From contig CM050453.2 of the NCBI GenBank assembly GCA_027563935.2, forward strand, positions 90,680,665 through 90,744,664: a stretch of 64,000 bases of DNA, given 5' to 3'. The stretch comes from Costus lasius. Its lineage: Eukaryota; Streptophyta; Magnoliopsida; Zingiberales; Costaceae. Positions 1-11,408 of this stretch are shown in pieces. The notes under the pieces are model-generated. The model did no database searches and was not told the DNA's origin. It saw only the letters and a list, made by a program, of their open reading frames with translations. The translations under genes were made by a program, and so were the position numbers. Within the stretch, counting starts at the first letter, position 1; every line of letters begins with the position of its first letter.

Positions 1-348
1 TGTCCACCGCGAGAGTATGAGACTAACTAAGTTGCTGAGTTGTGCACCCGAGAGGGGTACGGCTCAAGAGGACCAATCCTTGGTTTTTTTTCTAATGATT
101 TTCTAAGCAGTACTTTTCGTTACACTTATAAGTTGATAGACGTGGTGAACCCAGATTTCCTGATTTCCCTCTCATCGATACGACATTTGTTTTATTACGC
201 TTTTAGCTTAGTTTGCGTTACCAACCAAGGTTTTTAATCACTTAGCTATCAAAGATCAGAATATTTGGTACTTGACAATCCATTCCTGTGGGAACAATAT
301 CTTAAGTACTACATCAGTAAGCCATGCGCTTGCGGATTTTGTGCAACA
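1..348 (+). repeat. Athila-1 5' LTR, 3' part only
   Basis: This matches the last part of the 3' LTR (about 18030-18379) nearly base for base and ends in GTGCAACA just before the primer-binding site. The upstream part of the LTR, with promoter and TG end, is outside the window. Confidence 0.92.
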
Positions 349-354
349 AGTTTT

Positions 355-372
355 TGGCGCCATTGCCGGGGA
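355..372 (+). other. Primer-binding site, tRNA-Asp type (Athila-1)
   Basis: TGGCGCCATTGCCGGGGA lies six bases after the LTR end. Athila-lineage elements typically use a tRNA-Asp complement of this form to prime minus-strand synthesis. The same site with one or two changes occurs at 39464, 56454 and, on the minus strand, 34718. Confidence 0.92.
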
Positions 373-467
373 TTGGTATTTTGTCAATATTGAGATATTC
401 TAAAAATTGATAGACTAAGTTTTCGCTTACTTCCTTCGTTATTTACTTTTACTTTTTAGTTTTTTTT

Positions 468-2337
468 ATGCACAGAAGTCTTCTATCAGGAGGACTTGAG
501 GACTTATATGATCTCGACCAGGAAGTAGAGCGAACATTTCTTCGAAGAAGGAGACTTAAGGAATTGAGGGAAAAAGAACAATCAGGTAATATTGATCCTA
601 TTCCTCTATCTGAATTCGCGATGGCAGACAACAACCGCTCTTTGAAGGATTTCGCAGCCCCGAATGTACAAGGGCTTCATTCAAGTATCGCTCGTCCACT
701 AGTGGAAGCGAACAATTTTGAAATTAAGCCTTCTTTGTTGTCATGGTCCAGAATAACCAGTTCGGAGGTACGCCACATGAGGACCCTAATATGCATTTAT
801 CAATATTCTTAGAATACTGCGATACCATGAAGATGAATGGTGTATCTAGTGATGCAATAAGATTGAGGCTTTTTCCATTCTCATTACGAGTAAGACTGTA
901 CAGCTGCGCAACCAAATTACAAGCTTTACTCAAATGGAAAGGGAATCTTCGTGTCCTGTTTCAACATGATCTACTTATGCTTAGTCCACCACGAGAGTAG
1001 GAGACTAACTAAGTAGATTGTGGAGTTGTCCACCGCGAGAGTAGGAGACTAACTAAGTTGCTGAGTTGTGCACCCGAGAGGGGTACGGCTCAAGAGGACC
1101 TATCCTTGGTTTTTTTTCTAAAGATTTTCTAAGCAGTACTTTTCATTACGCTTATAAGTTGATAGATGTGGTGAACCCAGATTTCCCAATTTCCCTCTCA
1201 TCGATACGACATTGGTACTTGGCAATCCATCCCTGTGGGAATGATATCTTAAGTACTACATCGGTAAGCCGTGCGCTTGCGGGGGAATCTCTCTACGAAG
1301 CTTGGGAACGCTATAAAGAACTCCAAAGGCTATGTCCACACCATGGACTCGAGAAGTGGGTAATAATTCATACCTTCTACCACGGTTTGAATTATAACAC
1401 ATGACTTACTGTAGACGCAGCCGCTGGTGGAGCTCTTATGAAGAAGAACATAGACGAAGCAATGAATTTACTTGAAGACATGATGCTCAACAACAACCAG
1501 TGGTCCGACGAAAGAGGTAACGCCACAAGAACAAGCACCCCAGGTATGTATGAACTAAATTCTTTGAGCTCATTGGCAGCTAAGGTAGACCTTCTTTCAC
1601 ACAAATTACAGTCGATTAATACGAACTCTGTTGACGCAACTGTTTCTTCCTGTGAGATATGTGGATTGACAGGACACACCTTAACTGAATGTCAGTTGGG
1701 TATTTCTCATGACACAACTAATGAAGAAGTTCATGCGGTAGGAAATTCCAACCCTAGACCTCAACTAGACCCATTTTCAAGCACCTACAACCCAGGTTGG
1801 AGAAATCATCCCAACTTCTCCTACAGAAACAACATGAATCCTATACCTCAACAAGGTTATTGACCACCCCCTGGATTCCAACCAAGCTACCCAACAACAA
1901 GGCCATATGCTCAACCTCAGCCCCAGAAATCACCACTGGAGACAATGATGGAACATTTTATTTCTACTCAGACAAAAACTAACGACAATTTCAATGATCT
2001 TTTGTAGCGATTAACATCAAGGTTTGACGCCTTTGAAGCCCATAGTAAGAGAGTAGACACTCAATTGTATAACATGACAACTTCTTTGGCTAGACCCTCT
2101 GGTAAATTACCATCACAACTAGAGATGAATCCCAAAGAGACTTGCAATGCAATCACTACCAGAAGTGGAAAGCAACTGGATGGCCCCAAGATGCCTGACC
2201 TTGATACTGAGGATACATCCCCCAAAGCACCAGAGGCGAATGACACCACGGAAGAGAATCGAGGTGAAAAACAAGCTAAGGAAGATGAATCAGTGACCAT
2301 TTCACCACCGCCTTACAAACCCCCCATCCCATTTCCT
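468..2337 (+). pseudogene. Athila-1 gag (decayed)
   Basis: The capsid/nucleocapsid frame starts at 468 (MHRSLLSGGLEDLYDL) and contains the conserved MADNNRSLKDF segment from about 621. The frame shifts near 742, about 100 bases encoding the middle of the capsid domain are missing near 892, and an LTR fragment interrupts it at 943-1281. From 1282 it continues in one frame (ESLYEAWERYKELQRLCPHH) with stops at about 1402, 1861 and 2005. A zinc knuckle, CEICGLTGHTLTEC (CX2CX4HX4C), lies near 1650-1692. The sister copies in Athila-2 and Athila-5 lack the LTR fragment. Confidence 0.9.
943..1281 (+). repeat. Athila-1 LTR fragment embedded in gag
   Basis: About 340 bases inside gag are LTR sequence. 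The left part matches 11890-11934 and the rest matches 17990-18360, the two sides of the IL1 insertion in the 3' LTR. The fragment has neither LTR terminus. The LTR sequence at the left junction and the gag sequence resuming at the right junction both begin GGGGAATCT. Relative to the full LTR it also lacks about 85 bases near 1212. It therefore arose by recombination or template switching, not integration. Confidence 0.85.
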
Positions 2338-3340
2338 CAGTGATGAGCGAAAGCAAAGCTTGATCGGCTGTTCGGTAAATTCTTAGAAATTCTGAATAAA
2401 TTGTATGTAAATATACCTTTCAACGATGCTCTAGTGCAGATGCCGACATATGCCAAGTTTTTAAAGGACATCTTGACTACTACACGAAAACTAGAAGAAC
2501 ATGCTACAGTTGCACTCACTGAAGAGTGCAGTGCCATAGTTCAAAACAAGATTCCACAAAAGTTGAAGGACCCTGGAAGCTTTTCCATCCCTTGCCAAAT
2601 AGGAGATTTATCCTTTTAGAATGCCCTTTGTGATTTAGGGGCAAGTGTAAGTCTAATGCCTTCTTCTATTTGCAGGAGGCTCGATATTGGAGATATAAAG
2701 GACACCACGATCTCTCTACAGTTAGTTGATCGATCCATACACAAACCAGCTGGGATTCTGGAGGACATCCCCATTAAAGTCGGTAACTTTTTCATCCCAG
2801 TAGATTTTGTAGTGCTGGAAATGGAAGAGGATGTTAAGCTACCCATTATTTTAGGGAAACCGTTCCTTGCCACGGCAGGAGCGGTGATAGACATAAAGAA
2901 TGGGAAGTTATCTTTAACCGTGCTTGAAGAAAATATGTAATTTGATTTATCTGCCAGTATGAAGAAACCTTGTCTTGCAGGATCTTGTTGTAGCATCAAT
3001 GTTGTAGATGATGATGTTGATGTGAATAAATTTAGCATATCAACGATAGACCCTCTAGAGGTTTGTCTTTTGGAAGATGGAAACACAAAATAGAATGAGG
3101 AGGTGAAAGCCCATACAACACTTCTTGACTCCGCAAGTAAAGTCAACCCAACAACTGTAAGGCCAGAACTGCTCCTTAACGAACAAAGAATGGTAAAATC
3201 TGCAAAGGTAGAGCTAAAATCATTACCACCGAATCTGAGGTACGTATTTCTTGATTATGATTCAACCCTACCAGTTATTGTGAATTCCAATTTGACGGAG
3301 AACCAAATTAACCTTTTGCTTACTGAACTGTGATTACATC
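2338..3340 (+). pseudogene. Athila-1 protease region (decayed)
   Basis: This joins gag to RT and carries the retropepsin-like core of Athila elements: CDLGASVSLMPSSIC with the active-site D-L-G at about 2632-2640, and the flap-side block IILGKPFLATAGAVID near 2850-2890. Two adjacent stops follow PFPQ at 2341-2346; further stops are at about 2617, 2938, 3091 and 3331. Frame +1 is kept throughout, so only nonsense changes separate it from an open frame. Confidence 0.88.
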
Positions 3341-4236
3341 GCAGTATCATTGGATATTCCTTAGATGATATCAAAGGAATAGATTCTTCTATTTGTTCAC
3401 ACAGGATTTGGTTAGACCTAGGAAGCAAACCTTCTTTTGAATTTCAATGCCGACTTAAACCGAGTATGAGAGAGGTTGTGAAACAGGAGATACTGAAGCT
3501 TTTAGATGCAGGAGTCATTTACCCTATTTCAGACAGCCAGTGGGTCAGTCTGATCCACATGGTACTTAAGAAGGGTGCTGTCTCCGTGGTCAAAAATGAG
3601 GACAATGAGCTGATACCGATGCGAACTGTGATTGGATGGAGAATGTACGTAGATTACCGAAAGTTGAATAAAGCTACACGAAAGGATCACTTCCCATTGC
3701 CCTTCATAGATCAGATGCTCGAACGGTTAGTGCATAACTCCTATTACTGCTTTCTTGATGGTTTCTCTAGATTTTTGCAGATATCAATTCACCCAGAAGA
3801 CCAAGAAAAGACTACATTCACATGCCCATACGGAACCTTCGCATATAAGAGAATGCCGTTTGGACTATGCAATGCCCCGGCGACATTTCAAAGATGTATG
3901 ATGTCAATTTTCTCTAATTTCAACGAAGAGTTCATGGACATTTTCATGGATGACTTTTCTATCTATGGGAGTTCATTTGAAGAATGTCTGTCTAATCTTT
4001 CAAAAGTGCTGCAACGCTATAAGGAAACCAACTTAGTTCTGAACTGGGAAAAATGCCATTTTATGGTAAGAGAAGGCATAGTTCTCGGTCATCGAATTTC
4101 TGAGGCAGGAATTGAAGTAGACAGAGCAAAAGTCAAAGTCATCGAACAGATGCGCCCACCAAATACCATAAGAGGAGTTCGAAGTTTTTTAGGACATGCA
4201 GGATTCTATCGCCGGTTTATAAAGGACTTTTTCTAA
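3341..4236 (+). pseudogene. Athila-1 reverse transcriptase (nearly open)
   Basis: The frame is open from 3466 to 4236. RT blocks in order are LLDAGVIYPISDSQWVS, YVDYRKLNKATRKDH, the palm block LDGFSRFLQI (usually LDGYSGYNQI), MPFGLCNAPATFQRCM, the catalytic FMDDF and the thumb block [17 protein letters not shown]. Both aspartates of the Y/F-x-D-D motif are present. A frameshift at 4236 separates RT from RNase H, which continues one frame away. Confidence 0.92.
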
Positions 4237-4760
4237 ACTCGCTCGCCCCTTGACCAATTTGCTCTGCAAAGACGTTGAGTTCTGTTTTGACCAGAATTGT
4301 GCTACAGCCTTTGAGAAACTAAAAGGAGCACTCATTTCCGCACCAATTATGCAATCTCCTGATTGGTCATTACCATTCGAAATCATGTGCGATGCTAGCG
4401 ACTTCACTGTTGGAGCAGTACTTGGACAACGAAAGGATAAAAAGCTACATGCTATTTATTATGCTAGCCGTACTTTGGACGATGCTCAGATCAATTATAC
4501 CACGACTAAGAAAGAACTGTTTGCAATTGTTTTTGCTCTTAGTAAATTCAGGTCTTACTTGATAAATTCTAAAGTAATTATCTTTACTGATCACGCAGCC
4601 ATCAAGTACCTGACGAACAAGAAAGATGCAAAGCCGAGGCTTCTCCGTTGGATTATTCTACTTCAGGAGTTTGACATCAAGATTAAAGACAAACGAGGAA
4701 CTGACAACCTTGTGGCTGATCATCTCTCATGTCTTACTCAAGAGCAAGAAACAGAGCTAG
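4237..4760 (+). pseudogene. Athila-1 RNase H domain
   Basis: The domain degrades the RNA strand of the RNA-DNA hybrid. The acidic positions are visible in [36 protein letters not shown] and VADHLS. The open frame starts at 4250 and runs without a stop into integrase to 5440. It is one frame away from the upstream RT because of the frameshift at 4236. Confidence 0.9.
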
Positions 4761-6131
4761 AAGAGGAGATCGGTGACTCATTTCCTAATGAAAGGTTGTT
4801 CGCTATCTCCGCCACGAATTCTCCTTGGTACGCTGACATGGTGAATTATCTCATAGCAGGTATTCTCCCTTACGATATATCTTATCAGCAAAAGCAAAAA
4901 TTCATACACGATGCAAAATACTTTTACTGGGATGATCCATTTTTATATCGACATTGTGATGACTCCATTTATCAAAGATGCCTACCTGAGGAAGAATATA
5001 TGAATGTTCTTCATCACTGCCATACATCTGCTTACGGAGGACATTGTGGTGCCTCTAAGACAGCATTTAAAGTGCTTCAATCAGGATTCTATTGGCCCAC
5101 CTTATTCCGCGATGTAAGGAATTTTGTACAAATTTGTGATCGATGCCAACGCACGAGTAACATATCAAGAAGAGATGAAATGCCACTTAATGAGATTTTG
5201 GAGTTAGAAATCTTTGAAGTATGGGGCATTGATTTTATGGGTCCATTCCCTTTGTCATGCGGGAATAAATACATACTGGTTGCTGTCGACTACGTGTCGA
5301 AGTGGGTGGAAGCCTTAGCCTCACCAACAAATGATTCCAAGGTTGTGATTAAATTGTTTAAGAAGATAATATTTCCTCGATTTGGAATTCGCGCCGTTAT
5401 AAGTGATGGTGGATCTCATTTCATTGAGAGAAACTTTTGAATTCTGCTGAAAAAGTACGGGGTAACCCACAAGATGGCTACGCCTTATCACCCCCAGACG
5501 AGTGGTCAAGCAGAGATTTCAAATAGAGAGTTGAAAAGGATTTTAGAGAAGACTATTTCAAGATCTAGGTCTGATTGGTTGCTCAAACTTGATGATGTAT
5601 TGTGGGCATACCGTACCGCCTACAAAACTCCAATTGGAATGTCCCCATACCAGATGATCTACGGCAAGTCTTGCCATCTGCCTATTGAGTTGGAACACAA
5701 GGCATATTGGGCAATCAAGACGTTGAATTTTGATTTGAAAAGTGCTGGAGAGAAACGATGCTTGGATTTTAACGCTCTTGATGAGATACGTCTAGAAGCA
5801 TACGAGAACGCTCGGATTTATAAAGAACGCACAAAGAAATTTCATGATTAACGTATTGTGCGGAAAAATTTCAAGGTCGGGGACAAAGTCTTATTATTCA
5901 ACTCAAGACTATGGCTATTCCCTGGGAAATTACGAACTCGATGGTCGGGGCCATTTACTGTTAAAAAAGTCTACCCATACGGAATAATAGAGATATATCG
6001 CGACAATGATGATTCTTTCAAAGTCAATGGACAAAGACTTAAACACTACTATGATCCTGAATCTGAGAATACTAGGGTCACACTGCTTCTTTCTGACCCA
6101 GTCAGATGATTTCAGCTACGGTCAAGCTAAT
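4761..6131 (+). pseudogene. Athila-1 integrase, end of pol
   Basis: An HHCC-type zinc region ([10 protein letters not shown] ... CDRCQ) precedes the DDE core: D in GIDFMGPF, D in ISDGGSHF, E in [10 protein letters not shown]. Stops at 5438, 5849 and 6107 interrupt a single frame. The C-terminal part has the usual FKVGDKVLLFNSR and KLRTRWSGPF blocks. By comparison with Athila-2 the original end of pol is probably the TAA at 6129-6131, inside the conserved post-pol block, which makes the TGA at 6107 a later nonsense change. Confidence 0.88.
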
Positions 6132-6167
6132 GAACTTAAACGAGCGCTCCTTGGGAGGCAACCCAAA
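6117..6167 (+). promoter_or_regulatory. Conserved end-of-pol block (Athila-1 copy)
   Basis: The last pol codons (CGGTCAAGCTAA) are followed by a short variable stretch and GCGCTCCTTGGGAGGCAACC. Athila-2 (29699-29748, minus) and Athila-3 (48479-48527, minus) carry the same block. Conservation continues past the stop codon, so protein coding alone does not explain it. A role in splicing or translation of the downstream ORF is only inference. Confidence 0.7.
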
Positions 6168-6555
6168 TACGTTATTTATCTGATTTCAATTAGTTTTTCT
6201 TGCTGATATGTGCTATTTGCTGCAGGTTTGTTGCTTTTTGAAAAAAATAGCATCGAGGGCTCCGTCCGCAAGCACCGCTCTTCATCTTCCACACTTGCCG
6301 CTGACGCTCGGTCTTCGTCCGCCTTCAACACCCATGGCTACGGTTACCGTTCCTAGCGCCGTTGATTGCTATTACTGCTCCAGGCGCGCCGACTCACTCC
6401 ATCTTCAATTGAAATCTGCAACTGACGCCATCGCTTATTCGTCCACACCCATCGACGACGCTTTCGATTCTTTCATCCACCAGGCGCACTGATTCATTCT
6501 ACCAAGTGCACCGATTTAGTCTGCCTTTAACGAAAATCATCGCCGACCCTCTTTA
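6132..6555 (+). other. Post-pol leader of Athila-1
   Basis: This lies between the end of pol and the solo LTR. It is mostly non-coding in appearance, although 6208-6492 is open (94 codons, Ser/Ala/Pro rich) and resembles nothing I recognise. It should join directly to 8801 once the solo LTR and one copy of its 5-bp duplication are removed. Confidence 0.55.
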
Positions 6556-8795
6556 TGTTGGTGTATATGCCCTAAAGACCAATGTATGGACATGGTCAGG
6601 CATTGGTTGAATGTACTTTGATAGAACTATTACTCTTTATATAGGCATGGTCGTTATTATGCAGACTTCTCTACCTGCGTTGATGTATTGAGTTGCATAA
6701 ATAATGTCCCTGGAGTTTGGATTGGATCCATTCTCATAAGCTATCCCCAGACAAGGTACCTTAGCAGATATGGGACAGCTTTGGTACATGTGAGACTGGT
6801 GTATGGGCTGGTTAGGTGCGAGGCACAGTAACGCAGACATACAGCTGCATTGGATGCACTGGAGTGATCCACCATGAGGATTGACTTGTCTAGTCAACAA
6901 GTCAATCTCACATGCAAGAGGTTTGCATTGATCCTTAGACTTGAGGTATTCATGTCTAGACTTGATGATGGGTATGCTTTAATACAGTCTTACGTCTCTC
7001 CGTAATTGGGAGATCAAAATGACTGTCATTGGGCATGTCATAAGTCATGTAGAGACATGGATGACCAATAGTAGGATTTGCCCCTTCCTTCCGAGGAAGC
7101 ATGATATCCCCCTCGGGGCGCCCCACCTTATTGGTGCATGACAGGAAAGTGTGGCCACACTTGTTGAGTCATGACCAATGCATTGGATAATAAACTTGAG
7201 ACTAATCCAATGGCAGGATATCAGCTTAGGCAAAGGGATCTATAATGCAATAGGAATCCTCGTTGCTTGTTAGGAGTTGTTGCCATAATGACTTAAGTCC
7301 TATGACATGGGTAGTAGTGATGTGTTGCTAGATACCCCTCACTACTTATGATGTTTACATCATTGCCATCGTCATATGGATCCTACGGGGTCACACGCAA
7401 TAGACTCTTGACGTTGCTTTAATCAGAAGCCTTATGATCAAGTTATTGGATAACTTGGATCAATTTGGAAGATTTCATCAGCGCCAATGGGCCTGATGAG
7501 TTGGAAGAAAGTTATTGGAGCCAAACTTCATTTTTGGCAGGTTGACCCGATATTGACCTAGATTGGTCACATTTGGATTAGGGTTGCATTGGATTAGATC
7601 CAATAGCTTAATCAATCCATGCCATGAAGTTTGGGCTAGCTCATTATCCAATGAGGCCCAATAATTAGTTGTCATGAAGAAGAATTGGATTAAAAGGGTA
7701 TAATGGGGAGAAATCTCACCCCATTGGCGCCTAAGGGCATAATGGGGTGAAGGAGGCGCCTTTGCTTCATTATGGAAGTAAAGGGCGCCTAGCCCTTCTT
7801 CCTTGGATGGAATACTTGCCTCTAAGGCAAGTCTTGGGGCTGATATGGCTTGAGGACTCTTTTGGAAAGAGCTTGGGCGCATATGAGAAGTAGGGAGATG
7901 TTTATGGTAAAGTCTTGGAGACTTTCCTTATGAACCCTATATGCACCCAAACCCTTGCCCTAGCCGAATTCTTCATGCATGTTGCGCCTAGCCCTTCTCC
8001 TTGGATGGAAATAATGCCTCTAAGGCATGTCTTAGGCTGATATGGCCATTGGGCAAATTAGGAAAGGTTGAATGAGGTTTATGGCAAAGTCTTGGAGACT
8101 TTCCTTACCTCAAGACTCCTTTATCCTAGCCGCCCACTTGGCATGATCCTAGCCATTGTCCTTGCCGCCTCTTGTCCTATTTATAGGACCCCTTACCGCC
8201 CCTTCCAATGTTCGACTTCTAGGAGGCGTGAACATACATAGAGAGGCGTGAGCAAGGGCAAAGGGTGACAACAACAAAGGCTTGGCGCAACCCTTCTTCC
8301 AAGTGGCCGAAAGACATCCTTTCTTCTTCTCCTCTTCTTGGCGCAAAGAGAAATTGGGCTTGGTGACTTCTCCTTTTATTGTTGCAAGCCCTCTCCCTCT
8401 CATAGCCATTGGTGCATCTTGCTTGAAGGTGGCGCAAGCAAAAGAAAAAGAGGGAAGTTCTTGGTGACATCTTCCCTATTCCCTCCTTGGCGCAACTTCT
8501 CTTGAAGGTGGCGCAAATGGAGTGAAGGCTTGATTCTCTTCCCGAGGCTAGCACCGAGCGTGGAAGGGAGCAACGATCAAGGAGTCGACGCGTGGATACT
8601 TGTAGAGGGCGAACACATGGGCGCCTTCAACATGGCTTCGACATCTAGACAAGCAAAAGAGGTACATCTCTAACACATCCTTGTGTCTTCTCTCTTGCAT
8701 GGATCCTTGGGACCAGAATGTGTTTCGGGTGTAATGCTTCTTCCGCTGCGTCCTGGGACTGCAAAATTTTATATTACACCCGGCATTCCCTAACA
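6556..8795 (+). mobile_element. Solo LTR, family S, plus orientation
   Basis: A 2240-bp segment begins TGTTGGTGTATATGCC, ends ATTCCCTAACA and is flanked on both sides by CTTTA (6551-6555 and 8796-8800), a perfect 5-bp target duplication. No primer-binding site, polypurine tract or coding domain is present inside, so it is a solo LTR left by LTR-LTR recombination. A relative in the opposite orientation lies at 58240-60195. Open stretches inside (for example on the minus strand at 7478-7882) show no domain. I cannot assign the family to copia or gypsy. Confidence 0.9.
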
Positions 8796-8800
8796 CTTTA

Positions 8801-9723
8801 TTCCTCAACGAAAGGCGACACAGCTCTCTGCTTCTCCTCTGATTTCGCTCCTGAGTTTTTCCATTCGACCGACGAGGTGACTCCTTACGGCGTGTGTTTC
8901 ACCCACAATCTCACCGAGACTTGGCAACTCCATCCTCCCACCTCTACCAAATTGCCGGTCTTCTTCCCCCTCCAACCATCTCCAATGCTGCTACTTCCCA
9001 GACTCTATCGTCGCATTCCTCTGCTCTGCCGTTCTTGCTGACACACTTGAAGATCTCTACTGGACTATACAGCTTCTGCGATCCACACTTCATATATGCC
9101 TCCGATACGTAAGACGACGGCTAGGAAGTCCACTATCAATTTTACTCCTTACGGCCACCGCATGTGCTCTTCTTCAATGCCATCGTTAGTTGAACCACAT
9201 CATCACAAGAACGATTCAAAAATCTGGCCACTTACTATTTCCTCTGCCAACACTCCTGCGCATGCTCCACCGTTCTGCTCTGCACAACCATCAGCTTCTA
9301 CTGGATTCTTCGCCTACACTAGTGAGTATTCCCCCTCCTCCCACATTGACTCCTTACTGACACAACTGTTAGACGAGCAAAAATGCCAAGGGGGGGGGGG
9401 GGGGGTACTTCCAACAAGTCTTTTCGCATCTGGACAAAGTACAGCATATGCTTCACCAAGAGTTATCACGTTAAAGCTCCATGATAGCACACATGGAAGC
9501 TCAACTGGATCTCTAAGGGAAAATTCTGGATTCCCTTTGGCCTTCATTTCATGACACCCTGTTGCCTGATGACGATCCTGAGATATAGGGCGATGCTGAT
9601 AATGAGGATGACGATCCTGAGATATATGGCGATGTTGATGCCGATATAGAGATACAGAGCGATGCTGATATCGATGAGGAGGATCCTGAAGTGGTTGAGC
9701 TTAGTTCTGATGACTCTACATGA
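8801..9723 (+). pseudogene. Athila-1 env-like / third ORF remnant
   Basis: Some Athila elements carry an extra ORF between pol and the 3' LTR. Here a frame opens at 9096 (MPPIRKTTARKST) and is open to 9554. A different frame then carries an acidic tail ending ELSSDDST before a TGA at 9721, with an internal TAG. A G16 run at 9390 probably caused a frameshift. Athila-4 has a comparable acidic tail in the same place (40720-40933). No membrane segment or known env domain is visible, so the name rests on position only. Confidence 0.5.
9390..9405 (+). repeat. G16 homopolymer
   Basis: Sixteen consecutive G residues lie inside the env-like remnant. The run can slip in replication or sequencing, so its length and the local frame are unreliable. 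Confidence 0.9.
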
Positions 9724-10706
9724 TTTCGTGAGTATTTTGTCCCCCATCTCCAAATTTTGAGTACCTTTACTGTGAGGCATAGAGACTATGCATAACTTTA
9801 GTCTGGGAGATTGTGGGTTGTTACACTGCGCTGTGCTACTGTTATGCCATTTATTCTTAACTTTTGACGCAGCTATCTTTTGAAATCATTATGTAGTTTT
9901 CTTTTGAAACTTTTATGCATAGTACTGTACTTGTGTCTATCTGAGATGTGTTTTGTTCTTGTGTTTGAATGTTAAATTACTCCCTTGTTCTCAATGAATA
10001 GATTACTTTACTTAATTGTTCTTAAGTGGTGATATTATTCATGTTTATTATTCCTGATGAACTCATGCTTGCCTAATAAATTATTGAATCTCTGCGATAT
10101 TATCATTATGTTCAAAATCTGGTGGTTTGGAATTTCATTCGATTATCTTATCTGATTGAAAAAGGGTTGTGGAGTGATAAATCCGATTTTTGATTAAGGC
10201 TTTTGCTTTCTACGTATGCTTATGATCTTTCTGTGAAAATATATAACTCTATCGGCTTGATTCTTCAATGTATTTGTCTATGGTTATAATCTCCTCAAAA
10301 ATTCAAAAAAAAAAAAGACTCCTCTACTTGGCATTGCGTAAAATTAGCAGTGGTACCTAAGACATGAGTTGAAGTCAAAAAAAAAATTGAGGAGATGAAT
10401 ATACAAATAAGAGTGCATAGGTGTTTTTCCAACTCATATCTTTGGTTGAATCAGATCTGAACAGAGTATATTCTCCAAACAGAGGATTATTGCAGCTCAT
10501 GGAGGTAAGCCTCATCTGATTTCATGTTTTGATCTTCACACCTTTATTCCTGACGATAGATGATTACCTTGAATTCCCTGACTTGCTGCAGTTTGCTCAT
10601 AATGATATCTTCCTGGGACAAAATATTTTACAAGCTTGGCATGATTTCATCTTTATCTGATCACCACTTTACCTACTCTTCTATGCTTGGGGACAAGCAA
10701 TGGTGT
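9724..10706 (+). other. 3' non-coding region of Athila-1
   Basis: This is AT-rich sequence with no open frame of note, between the acidic tail and the polypurine tract. Its end, GGGGACAAGCAATGG, is a conserved Athila feature also seen in Athila-4 (GAGGACAAGCAAAACTT near 42743) and, on the minus strand, next to Athila-2 and Athila-3. Confidence 0.7.
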
Positions 10707-10721
10707 AAGTCTAGGAGATTT
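10707..10721 (+). other. Polypurine tract of Athila-1
   Basis: AAGTCTAGGAGATTT lies directly before the TGATGTC start of the 3' LTR. This is the expected plus-strand primer position; the T residues make it an imperfect tract, as in other copies here. Confidence 0.65.
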
Positions 10722-11107
10722 TGATGTCTTGTATTTATATAGTCTTTTTGACTACTATTTCCTAGTGAATCGAGACATATTTTCATGCTTTTGCATCTCT
10801 TTCCAGCTTATTTCATTAACTTTCTTCAGAAGCGTCACTACTTGTCATATTTGTTGAATACAGGACAATTCAATCATTTTTAGAGCTATATGGATGTACG
10901 GTCACATATCCGAGTGAATCAGGATTCATGACAAGAAGTTTGACTTTAGACGGGAGTAAGAGTTTATCCGCAGCCGCCAGAATTTATTGCTAGCCGTCAA
11001 GGATTAAATGAGCATTAATTATCTAATGATTACAAGAATTAAAGAAGCTGCAGTTAATACTTTACCGTTACGGTCATAAATGCGAAATTTATTTGGATCA
11101 TTTAATA

Positions 11108-11380
11108 GCCATCAAGAGTCATAATGAGGATTAAATTGATAATTTGAAGAGTCATGCAATTAATGGATGAGGATTTAATACAAAATACCAAGAGACGCGC
11201 CATCAGGAGCCATAATGGGAATTAAGTTGAGAATTTGAAGAGTCATGCAATTAATGCATGAGAATTTAATACAGAATACCATGAGACACGCCATCAAGAG
11301 CCATAATGGGAATTAAGTTGAGAATGGGGATTTAATTCAGAGTTTAATTCTAGGATTTAATTCTGAATTTAATTTGGAAT
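11108..11380 (+). repeat. 91-bp tandem repeat in Athila-1 LTR
   Basis: Units starting GCCATCAAGAGCCATAATG begin at 11108, 11199 and 11290, giving three copies of 91 bp, the last one incomplete. They lie just upstream of the TATA box at 11401, the usual place for enhancer repeats in a U3 region. Confidence 0.8.
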
Positions 11381-11400
11381 ACAAAGAGGCACCCGATTTC

Positions 11401-11408
11401 TATATAAA
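11401..11408 (+). promoter_or_regulatory. TATA box of Athila-1 LTR
   Basis: TATATAAA is followed by GGGCTCAAGAGAAAGGAG, about 680 bases into the LTR and downstream of the 91-bp repeats. Transcription of the element would start about 30 bases further on. Confidence 0.6.

Noticed and set aside
355..372. tRNA gene
   Set aside because: This and the TGGTATCAGAGC sites are only primer-binding sites, complementary to tRNA 3' ends; there is no cloverleaf around them.
1206..1216. Spliced intron explaining the 85-base difference between the LTR fragment in gag and the full LTR
   Set aside because: The missing stretch does not have GT..AG ends; a short-direct-repeat deletion around ATT(T)G fits better.
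7478..7882. 134-codon minus-strand frame
   Set aside because: Within the family-S solo LTR; the other copy (59033-59278) has only part of it, and no known domain.
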